10,699 nt of DNA, taken from Rodentolepis nana (Eukaryota; Platyhelminthes; Cestoda; Cyclophyllidea; Hymenolepididae). This document shows positions 1 to 10,060 of the stretch, piece by piece (positions within the stretch are counted from its first letter, which is position 1; each line of letters opens with the position of its first letter). A program made the position numbers and the translations under genes. Below the pieces are notes generated by a model, which was not told the DNA's origin, did not search any database, and saw nothing but the letters and a program-made list of their open reading frames with translations. The stretch is from assembly GCA_900617975.1 (NCBI GenBank), contig UZAE01014993.1, positions 1 through 10,699 on the forward strand. Reading direction: 5' to 3'.

Positions 1-176
1 AGACACAAAGGCATAAAAAAGGTAAGATGAGTACTGTGGAAGGGGTAGAATATGACATTCAGTGGGGTGATGGTATTTTGAAGCCAGAAGTCAACTCTCA
101 GTTAATAGACTTTTTTGCCATATGAGTATACGTCGCGAAGGGTACACCACGTGGAGGTAAGTCTATCGCACACCCC
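1..176 (-). mobile_element. SINE-like retroposon copy 1, cut by window edge
   Basis: This is the 5' half of the same repeat seen at 2717-3040, 4004-4296 and 10061-10382. Read on the minus strand, its head starts near 176 (GGGGTGTGCGATAGACTTAC) and runs off the window at position 1, so its tail and one target-site duplication are not visible. It differs from copy 2 at only about 14 positions over 176 bases, estimated by eye at about 92 percent identity, so it is closer to copy 2 than to the other two. It carries the CCACGTGG palindrome at 147-154. No pol III B box or tRNA-like head was recognised, so the origin of the head is open. Confidence 0.8.
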
Positions 177-557
177 AGCGTAAAGATATGGAAGGGTCTC
201 ATTTAATTTAGTTTTAGTATTCGGTAGTACATTGGATATTGGGGGTAGTTCGTCTCTTGGATTGGCACTTATGCCTACTAATTCCATCTTTTCTCGTTCA
301 ACGGCGGAGCTTGCGGTCTAAAGCTTACTGAAACAGAGGCAACTACATAGGCTGTGCCTGTCATTTCTTCCATTAATGAGGTGTCTGGTGTATCTATTTC
401 TAACCAATTTGTGATCGTAATGGAATAACTAGCGAAATTAGACTGTCTATTCTTTGAAAAAGTTGCTCTAGTGGTAAAAGCTATTTCATGCTCGCACAGT
501 AAAAATCAACAGCGTTTCTGGACTGGTGAATTTGGTAAGAAATGTGCCATTTTGTGA
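177..557. other. Possible decayed coding sequence, family not recognised
   Basis: This stretch has unusually long open runs on both strands, each broken by a few stops or frame changes, as expected of an old gene or transposon fragment. On the minus strand one run spans about 287-102 but extends into the SINE, so that end is not native. Another minus-strand run covers roughly 505-280. On the plus strand, frames covering roughly 215-320 and 320-555 are open except for isolated stops. Both strands look equally plausible, so no strand is given. No domain or motif was recognised. It could be chance open sequence. It ends at the C15 tract. Confidence 0.2.
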
Positions 558-572
558 CCCCCCCCCCCCCCC
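558..572. repeat. C15 homopolymer tract
   Basis: There are fifteen C residues in a row in otherwise AT-rich DNA. Such tracts are prone to length error in sequencing and to slippage in vivo, so the exact length and any frame reading through it are unreliable. Confidence 0.95.
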
Positions 573-849
573 AATATCTCTAGGCAGCACAAGCAATAGA
601 AATTTGAAGTTTCAAGATGACATGGATTGTGTAAATTGAGAAAACTTGTTTTTTACGACGATACTTATCGGACTTTTAAAGATCATGATTTTATTCCAAT
701 TTCTTCGGGCTCGAGTCTACACGTCATTACCAAGTGCGAATGCAAGCCCTTACATGGACCCAAATCAAACTGCGGGATACAATGCTCTTTCCATTGGTTT
801 GGACTTCTGACCCACAAGAATGGTAGTCTAGGTTTGACCAAGATATAAA
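573..849. other. Possible decayed coding sequence between C15 and G11 tracts
   Basis: The interval is open in more than one plus-strand frame: one frame runs from about 627 to 848, and another from about 675 ends at a stop near 801. A minus-strand frame is also largely open. No ATG-led gene, splice pair or known motif accounts for this. It may continue the decayed stretch to its left, or it may be chance. Composition is somewhat more GC-rich than the flanking intergenic DNA. Confidence 0.15.
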
Positions 850-860
850 GGGGGGGGGGG
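850..860. repeat. G11 homopolymer tract
   Basis: There are eleven G residues in a row. With the C15 tract at 558-572 it brackets a segment of about 280 bp with inverted homopolymers (C on the left, G on the right). Confidence 0.95.
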
Positions 861-1540
861 TGGAATGTGATGAATTAGAAGTTGGAAGGACGCGGAAATA
901 GTCTATTTAAGTTGAGTGGAAACCTGTTTGTGATAAAGAGGACACATTAAAATATGCCACCAATAAGTAACTTACCATGCACTGTCTGCAATCAATAAAA
1001 ATCATATTCTGGTTGTTAGTTCAGTTAGTTAGGTGTATTGGCCAGTGTGGGCGTTCGAAAGAATGGTACAAATTACCTTGCTAAAAGGACTCCGAACGAG
1101 TAGGGAATAAAGCTGACCTATGAATTAACCAAGACAAATGGAAGTGGTCACATATGTGTAAAATTCTCCTGCTGCTTGCGGATGAAAACTGTGTTTATTT
1201 TAAATGAGTGCGAAAGCATGTCAATTTAATAGGCTCTTTCTAAACAATGGGGGCGGATATACGCACATCGGATCTCTCCGCCCATAGCTGTTTGTCTTGC
1301 AATCTAGTCCGTTTCAAAATTCAAACCCATCATAATTAACACTTTGTTTATTTGCTGGAATGCAGGAGAGCCTAATAATAAAGATGCTGCCTAATGGAAA
1401 ATACATTAACTTAATATCTAATAGGCGTATTATATTTACATTTTATCATTGGCCGTATTCGTAATCATCAAGTAACGACCTGTGTTCAAACACTTCAACT
1501 CCTTCAACCATTTAAAACGCTCGAATTATTTTTTTTTCGA
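861..1540. other. Intergenic sequence, no feature recognised
   Basis: No coding frame, RNA gene or repeat was recognised. The only structure seen is a 7 bp inverted repeat (GGGCGGA at 1251-1257 and TCCGCCC at 1277-1283) around a 19-base loop, which is too short to interpret. Several AATAAA hexamers occur, as expected in AT-rich DNA. Confidence 0.5.
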
Positions 1541-1857
1541 AAAATGCACCCAACTGCGCTTACGCATGTCTCATAGCAGACTGTTGCCGACATGATGAGA
1601 GATTTGGTGGTAAAAGGCGATGGCCATAGACATGTATTGAACATGTTTCCAACGACAATAGCGCCTTCTGTTACAAGTCCAGTACCAATGGAGCTTATTT
1701 TGAAAGTTGACCGTACGCTCAAGAAATTGTATACATAATTTAGGCTTTCTCTTCATTGTAGGAACAGGTAGTGTTTTTAAAATTGGGCTTAATATAGCCC
1801 AAGTTTCACTTGACAACAGAGCGCCTATACCTTCAGGCATAAATGATTCGCGTGGGT
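1541..1857. pseudogene. Decayed coding-like segment containing repeat unit A
   Basis: Both strands keep long frames broken by a single shift near 1720-1740. On the minus strand, one frame runs from 1840 and another from 1722 to 1504. On the plus strand, a frame from about 1542 has one stop near 1575 and continues to about 1733, and a second plus frame covers about 1735-1857. A paralogous piece sits at 2160-2242, and differences between the two fall mostly at third codon positions whichever strand is read. That supports coding ancestry but does not choose the strand. The family was not recognised; the source could be a gene fragment or a transposon. Confidence 0.3.
1603..1685. repeat. Diverged repeat unit A
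   Basis: This unit is 83 bases long and aligns with 2160-2242, with small compensating indels in the left half. Over the right 49 bases (1637-1685 against 2194-2242), 42 match by eye. The shared core is ACAATAGCGCCTTCTGTTAC here and GGCAATAGCGCCTTCAGTTAC in the other unit. Both are in the same orientation, about 557 bases apart. Confidence 0.75.
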
Positions 1858-2159
1858 GATCGACTTAAACTGCATTCCGCAATAAACAAAACTCACGTAG
1901 AGAATATAAACCATCGTAACTGCGGCAACCCGCAGATTTAGCTTCAGAGGTCACTTTGTTCGTCGTTTGTAAGTCATTTGACTACTGCTATTTGCTTTTG
2001 AAAAAAAAACAAGTTTATTTTGTTCCTTATAATAACATTGTTAATTTTCTAAATATTTTCTTCTGTTATTCAATAAGGCTTTACAATTTCGCTAGCTTCT
2101 TGTCCATCAGCATTCAGCTTGCGAATGCGAATTTCAGCATAATTTCACTATAATCCTAC
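1858..2159. other. AT-rich intergenic sequence, no feature recognised
   Basis: The longest open frame here (about 1956-2153, plus) has a low-complexity, phenylalanine- and leucine-rich translation typical of AT-rich non-coding DNA. No start context, splice sites or motif support it as a gene. Confidence 0.45.
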
Positions 2160-2242
2160 TTTGGTTGTGTATCAGGCGAAGGCTATAGACGCATTAAACA
2201 TGTTTAAAACGGCAATAGCGCCTTCAGTTACGAGTCCCGTAC
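2160..2242. repeat. Diverged repeat unit B
   Basis: This is the second copy of the 83-base unit at 1603-1685. The similarity stops abruptly after GTCCCGTAC at 2242 and fades to the left before 2160. A two-base indel near the middle breaks any frame carried over from unit A, so this copy is not functional as a reading frame. Confidence 0.75.
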
Positions 2243-2702
2243 GGTCCTAAGGGCGGTAAAGGGTTAATAATATCACAATATCAGCACCAATTTAACTATT
2301 TGTACCTGGAAAATCTTATTGGAAATTTGTTTTCCTTCCTGTCGACTCAGTGATGCATTTCTGCATGGAATGAACAGAGGAGGAGGAATTGCGGATTGCA
2401 CTTTCTCCCTTAGACATTTTTATATAAAAAGAATGCCTTAAGATAATTGATGTACGAGAACCCAATTATCACTCATGCAAACTCTTTCCTAATGAGCTTG
2501 CTACTGTTTTTTTTCACACACGACCCTGTTTGAACCGCTGTAATACAAGAATGCCTAACTTCTATTTCTTTGACCCACATTCATATAAGATGTCGGCGGG
2601 ATACAGGTGTCTTCGAGATAAAATAGAATTACCGTCACTTCAAGTCATTTCATTGACTCAATAAAGGCAAATATGAAGTAATTTCAGTCGTATTTCTGTT
2701 TT
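2243..2702. other. Intergenic sequence, no feature recognised
   Basis: No open frame, RNA gene or repeat that could be supported was seen between repeat unit B and SINE copy 2. Confidence 0.5.
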
Positions 2703-2716
2703 TGATCCTGAATATT
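2703..2716. repeat. Target-site duplication, left of SINE copy 2
   Basis: TGATCCTGAATATT is repeated exactly at 3041-3054, on the other side of the element. Confidence 0.93.
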
Positions 2717-3040
2717 TATTTATATCAAATGGCAGGCGTTTTGATAGTTATCATTAGTCCTGGAGCTGACTTCGGGGCTTCACGGAGAGGAGAAGGGACA
2801 TCAAATTGACAAAAAGTCGGGACGGGAGACAGAATAATGATTCACAGAGGTAAAAGAGACAGACAGACACAAAGGCATAAAAAAGGTAAGATGAGTACTG
2901 TGGAAGGGGTAGAATATGACATTCAGTGGGGTGAGGGTAGTTTGAAGTCAGAAGTCAACTGCCAGTTAATAGACTTTTTTGCCGTATGAGTATACGTTGC
3001 CCAGGGTGCACCACGTGGAGGTAAGTCTAACACGCAGCCC
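2717..3040 (-). mobile_element. SINE-like retroposon copy 2, full length
   Basis: This 324-base insertion is flanked by a perfect 14 bp direct repeat. Read on the minus strand, it begins GGGCTGCGTGTTAGACTTAC and ends in an AT-rich tail, GATATAAATA. The head, the internal run of ACAGACAGACACAAAGG (seen on the plus strand) and the tail block TATCAAATGGCAGGCG are shared with the other copies. Length, duplication size and simple tail fit a SINE mobilised by a LINE partner. It has no coding capacity of its own. A loose A-box-like string (TGGTGCACCCTGGG, minus strand) is present, but no convincing B box, so the RNA ancestry of the head is unresolved. Confidence 0.9.
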
Positions 3041-3054
3041 TGATCCTGAATATT
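3041..3054. repeat. Target-site duplication, right of SINE copy 2
   Basis: This is an exact copy of 2703-2716, marking the head end of the minus-strand element. Confidence 0.93.
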
Positions 3055-3603
3055 GAAACACTATTAGCAGTAATGGGTGGTACGCATCTGCTGAATGGTG
3101 CGATGATAGGCGACTTAGAGATAGCCTGTGTGCGTATAACTCATCAGTGCAGGTTTATTTGTTGGCGTCCTATCATGGCCATTCCACAACGCTGCTTCAT
3201 TCACTGTAAATATGTCAAATCTCTGCTATATTCTTCTTCTAACTCTTATCCCTATAATTTCCGTGCTCTTCAAACTCCTTTTTATTGTTGATTTTAACTA
3301 TGTTATTTCATTTGTATTATTTGATAAAAGCGAATTCCTTGATTTTGAATGTCACCATGTTGCCAAAGGATACTCCTAAAATGCCTAAATATGAACAGAA
3401 GTTCTGCCGTAATATCAGTAATATAATCAGTACCCTGAATATTTTGGGCACGATATTGCAAAGGTAAGGTTNGACTTCTTAAGGTCAAAGGAGAAATAAA
3501 TTTATTACATTTTTCTGCGTTTAAATGAAGCGCCTTTTTAGTCGCCTTAACTACCTGCTAGTTATGAAATGGAATAATTAAGAAAATTTTCCCTACATTT
3601 TAG
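3055..3603. other. Upstream or intronic sequence, no supported exon
   Basis: If the UPF0489 gene has an exon further upstream, this is intron. A frame at 3073-3291 and an ATG in decent context at 3357 followed by a donor-like AAAG/GTAAGG at 3463/3464 were examined. The latter does not join in frame with the exon at 3604 and shows no family similarity. Position 3472 is an undetermined base (n). Confidence 0.45.
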
Positions 3604-6834
<3,231 letters not shown>

Positions 6835-6872
6835 TTTTGTATTATTTTCTACTTTAACTTGATCTATTTGGA

Positions 6873-6878
6873 TATAAA
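6873..6878 (+). promoter_or_regulatory. Possible variant polyadenylation signal (TATAAA)
   Basis: TATAAA lies 39 bases after the UPF0489 stop codon and is followed within 50 bases by T- and GT-rich sequence. The first canonical AATAAA noted downstream is at 7295-7300. Either could serve; the hexamer is common by chance in AT-rich DNA. Confidence 0.25.
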
Positions 6879-7502
6879 ATTTCTTGTCAACAATAGTACG
6901 TATTTCCTTTGTATGAGGAGTGGTAGGCGTTAAGGAATGTTTAAAATATTTGATAATGGTAAAAGGCACTCTTATTTATTAGATTCTTCTATTGGTTAAT
7001 TTTGTTATCAAGTTTAGTTTTAAGTACTCTAAAATTTCTCTCCTAATAGAATGTAATAACTAGAATTACAGCGCCTTGATTGCTTCCGGTTGGTAGTGAA
7101 TGGAGCAATTAATTTGAATGAAAATCCAGGGTTTTGAAGTTAAAAGGATTTTAGATACATATCTACTGCTAATGAAACGTCTCATTGAGTTGGGCCTTTT
7201 GACAGCGAAAACAAACTGTTTTTTATTAAGCAGCAGGGCCAACATTAATAGCATAATCCAGAAACTCAAATAATTCAAAATAGTAAATTGGATAAATAAA
7301 AGACCGAGTCCTTGCCATTTGCCTTCATAACCGGTTAGTGTTAAATGTTGTCATTAAATATATCATCATTCCTGGTAATTTCATGTCAATAATTGAGCTC
7401 CTTTATTCCGGTCATATGTGAATTTAAGTGTAATTCAGGCTTCAGGTTATTGGGGTTGACTGCATAATAAAAATCAAAATATCGGGAATTCGATTGTGAA
7501 AC
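6879..7502. other. 3' flank of UPF0489 gene, no other feature
   Basis: This is AT-rich sequence with no supported frame. It may include the remaining 3' untranslated region if the AATAAA at 7295-7300 is used. Minus-strand open frames near 7066-7278 have no supporting signal. Confidence 0.4.
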
Positions 7503-7822
7503 ATGGGGGTTAGATACACGCCCTTCTCCAATGGTGTTTCGACACTCGTATTGCTAGGAAAAGGTCGTATGCTGGAAGTCACAAAAACTATAACTGAACT
7601 GTTGTCCAGCCGAGTTAAGACGAATATTTTTGTCACGGCAAAATAAGAAAAAAAAGATGGAAGATGTGATGGAGTTCTTAGTTTGGAGAGCAAGTACAGG
7701 GGACTCCAACCCTATAACTGATAAACAACCAGGTGTTTTGGTAAAGAGTAACGTTTGGGGTGTATCCAATGAACAATGATAAATTAGCACATAGTGCTGC
7801 TCAATATATGAAAATTCCATAA
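7503..7822 (+). pseudogene. Broken coding-like stretch, family not recognised
   Basis: An ATG at 7503 opens 47 codons to a TAA at 7644-7646, including the run MLEVTKTITELLSS. A second frame, open from about 7609, covers the stretch from ATG 7657 to a stop near 7779, and a third covers about 7752-7822 and ends at TAA 7820, directly overlapping AATAAA at 7821-7826. Overlapping open frames that change register and end at a polyadenylation-like hexamer would fit a decayed gene copy. Long minus-strand frames also occur here, so chance open sequence remains possible. An A8 run at the first frame change could also be a sequencing error. No domain was recognised. Confidence 0.25.
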
Positions 7823-8025
7823 TAAAGAATTAGCTATGAGCAAAATGATTGGCTGTGTTTAAGCTTCAAAGCGATCAGGCACTAATTTCTTGAAATCTAC
7901 GAATAGTAAATGCAAGAAAGGATTGAAAAGCATCAGCTAGCCAAGAACACCGTACTTCTCGTTGCATAAGCAGTAAAGTCTGGTAGTTAATCGATCAACT
8001 ACTGAGGCTGCAAAATTTATGAGCT

Positions 8026-8045
8026 GTTAAAATTAACATTTTAAC
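8026..8045. repeat. Small perfect inverted repeat
   Basis: GTTAAAAT and ATTTTAAC are separated by TAAC. The arms are AT-rich and short, so this may be chance. Confidence 0.6.
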
Positions 8046-8092
8046 ACTGATTCATTCTTGCTACTGAATTTTCAACGGTTTAAGTATTCTTC

Positions 8093-8134
8093 TAGACTAT
8101 TCAAGCAAAATGCAAGTTTTGCTTAAGCAGTCTA
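8093..8134. repeat. Nested imperfect inverted repeat (hairpin)
   Basis: The inner arms AAGCAAAA (8103-8110) and TTTTGCTT (8117-8124) enclose a 6-base loop. The outer arms TAGACT (8093-8098) and AGTCTA (8129-8134) are also exact complements. The 4-base spacers between arms can add two more pairs. The total of 42 bases is shorter than a usual animal microRNA precursor, and no T run for pol III termination follows closely. Confidence 0.65.
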
Positions 8135-8377
8135 TGTGAAAAGTTTCATTATCTGCCCATAACATAATTTCCAGTCACTTTGTGTTTCCATAAAGATTGA
8201 CCAAAAGGTTTATTCCAACCGAAACTTTATCAGTTGAGGATAGAAATACATTCGTCTAAAAAATTCTTTAAGAGAAAGCTGCATTTAGCAATAGTCTCGC
8301 AAAGCCTAAAACAGTTTCACCAAATTTTGAATATCCCCAATCATTATGCGAAATGACCAGACTGTTTTCTGATAAGT

Positions 8378-8403
8378 TCTCTCTCTCTCTCTCTTTCTCT
8401 CTC
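8378..8403. repeat. CT microsatellite
   Basis: This is a run of CT dinucleotides with one TT interruption, ending in CTCTC. Confidence 0.92.
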
Positions 8404-8479
8404 AGAAGACACATCTGATTATGGCAGTAGTGACCTAAAGACATTATGTGTTTCATGGTCAAAATTTAATTGGTAGATT

Positions 8480-8765
8480 TTGGTGCTTCCGTGCGCGTTT
8501 TCTGTGCCTATGTGTATGTGAAAGAGTGATGATTGCACATGCACGCTACAGTGTGCGGAATGGCGATGCCTTGGCAAGCAGCACCACAGTAGATCGTTTC
8601 GGAGGAGGTTTGCGAAAGAAAAGTCTGAGAGAAATAAGGGGGCATCCAACTCGTAGATATAGGCATGCACACACGCACTCGCGCACGTACTTGATTGCGT
8701 CACATGAACTTGCCTATCGCACTCACGTGTGTGGACAAGCGGGCTTAAGGAAACATGCAGGCTAA
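8480..8765. promoter_or_regulatory. CpG-rich patch, possible regulatory region
   Basis: About 18 CpG dinucleotides were counted by eye in about 280 bases, with GC near one half, clearly above the surrounding AT-rich DNA. It contains a CRE-like TTGCGTCA (8695-8702), an E-box CACGTG (8724-8729) and a nearly alternating purine-pyrimidine run at 8663-8690. Open frames on both strands (about 8448-8765 plus, 8419-8703 minus) probably reflect the higher GC content rather than a gene. A promoter role is inference only, and no TATA box or transcription start is identified. Confidence 0.25.
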
Positions 8766-8795
8766 CGACTGAAATAACCGCATACTACGACTGCT

Positions 8796-8826
8796 ACCCC
8801 TCCTTTCCCTCCCTTCCTTCGTCTTC
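8796..8826. repeat. Pyrimidine-rich tract
   Basis: The stretch is almost entirely C and T (CTACCCCTCCTTTCCCTCCC and onward). A purine-rich tract of A and G follows at 8881-8903. Confidence 0.7.
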
Positions 8827-9132
8827 AGTATCTTTCTAATTTTATAAATGTTATATCCTCCTAGAGACCTTGTTTTAGCTAAAGAGAGAGGGGGAGGGGG
8901 AGACTAATTAGCTATGCTAGGCATCCCTGTAAGATCTCAGATAACTAGTGTGAGTGTAAATATTCAAATTTGAATAAAAGTTGATTATTTTAGATTAATC
9001 CCTTAGAATAACTTTTCAATGATTTAAATTTGACATTTACTAGGAGTTTTTTATCGATTTTCTTAGGCCCAACTGAGTCTCTGTGCAGCAGTACTATATT
9101 AAGCTAGTTAAACAACAGCATATTCTTTGCAG

Positions 9133-9405
9133 AGAATGCATAGATTTCAATATAATCCTTACTGGGAGATAGAAAAAGTAAACTGGGGCTTCAATCTTGA
9201 AATGAAGCCTCCCACTTTCCCTTTATTTCTAAATACTCCGTTCCATGAAATGCTTAAGGACGTAATGTCGAAACTTGTCTTTCAAGAGAAGTGGATGAAC
9301 ATTTTGGTAGATATCATTTTTGGAAACCGAGGTTGGTATTTCACGATCAAATATTTCGAAACCAGCTGGTGTTCCCCGATTCGACTTCGAATTCACGTTG
9401 AATAA
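9133..9405 (+). CDS. Possible terminal exon of an unrecognised gene
   Basis: The acceptor-like CATATTCTTTGCAG ends at 9132. An open frame of 90 codons follows, ending TAA 9403-9405, with AATAAA at 9451-9456, 46 bases downstream. The translation is rich in W, F and P. It includes a stretch (EMLKDVMSKLVFQEKWMNIL) that loosely recalls a helix of non-LTR reverse transcriptases, but no catalytic motif of that family is present. A donor-like CCT/GTAAGA at 8928/8929 preceded by ATG at 8914 would join in frame, but this is weak. The minus strand also has a long frame here (9462-9229). Chance open sequence is a real alternative. Confidence 0.25.
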   Translation, partial: RMHRFQYNPYWEIEKVNWGFNLEMKPPTFPLFLNTPFHEMLKDVMSKLVFQEKWMNILVDIIFGNRGWYFTIKYFETSWCSPIRLRIHVE

Positions 9406-9450
9406 ACTGCTGATCTCGGATTTATCTATTAATATACTGTAACTTGATAT

Positions 9451-9456
9451 AATAAA
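9451..9456 (+). promoter_or_regulatory. Possible polyadenylation signal (AATAAA)
   Basis: A canonical hexamer lies 46 bases after the stop of the possible exon at 9133-9405. It supports that exon only slightly, since the hexamer is frequent in this AT-rich window. Confidence 0.25.
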
Positions 9457-9529
9457 GTGCATAACAAGTTCTGAGATGTATTCAGTCCGTCTTGACTTCT
9501 CCTGGAACTGAAGGTAGGTCCAAAGAGAT

Positions 9530-9540
9530 GGGGGGGGGGG
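9530..9540. repeat. G11 homopolymer tract
   Basis: There are eleven consecutive G residues, the second such G tract in the window after 850-860. Confidence 0.95.
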
Positions 9541-10045
9541 TTATTCCTTTAGCAATTAAATGTTGTAGATATTCCTTATATCAAGTGGAAGTTCAATATG
9601 GACGTCGCAATACTACAACGCCCTTTATATTTTTTTAATTTTTTTAAATTAAAAATATGGTGTTATGTTAATTGGTTTGACTATGTGATGGTAATGAAGA
9701 TACCAAACCGCTGAGAATTATACATTGGAGAGTGAAACCCATCATTATATTCGGTAAGTTCTTAATGCGAATACGGCGATGGTGTTTGTAAAATTTTTGA
9801 AAAGAAAATCCTGGAGTTATTTGCATTAAGCTCTAATTCAACTCTTAAAATGAAATTAAAGCAACAGATCATCTACTGAAATAGCCGAAATTCATTTTCG
9901 CTAAATTCTGATTCGTATTTTACAATACTATTCGATAATCATGGCATATCCGATCTACACTGACAGGTACATTGAGGTAAAAAATGCTTTGTTCTCGATT
10001 TATGAGATTTGATCTAGTGAGTCCGAGCAGCGTTAAAGATAATAT
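9541..10045. other. AT-rich intergenic sequence, no feature recognised
   Basis: Apart from a T/A-rich low-complexity stretch near 9629-9656, nothing coding or structured was recognised. Confidence 0.5.
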
Positions 10046-10060
10046 TACATTAACAGACAG
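10046..10060. repeat. Target-site duplication, left of SINE copy 4
   Basis: TACATTAACAGACAG is repeated exactly at 10383-10397. Confidence 0.93.

Larger units (their letters stand above)
7827..8370. other. Intergenic sequence with two inverted repeats
   Basis: No coding sequence is supported. The two inverted repeats at 8026-8045 and 8093-8134 are listed separately; nothing else was recognised. Confidence 0.5.

Noticed and set aside
102..287. 61-codon minus-strand frame
   Set aside because: It runs from unrelated flanking sequence into the SINE head and stops there, so it is not one native gene.
1251..1283. GGGCGGA / TCCGCCC inverted repeat
   Set aside because: A 7 bp stem with a 19-base loop and no context is likely chance.
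3357..3463. Possible first exon: ATG in CACC context, 107 bases, donor AAAG/GTAAGG
   Set aside because: Joining it to the exon at 3604 puts that exon in the wrong frame and reaches a stop within about ten codons. Its translation shows no similarity to the N-terminus of the family.
8448..8765. 105-codon plus-strand frame and overlapping minus-strand frame at 8419-8703
   Set aside because: Both lie in the CpG-rich patch, where stop codons are rarer. Neither has motifs, splice sites or a downstream polyadenylation signal in a sensible place.
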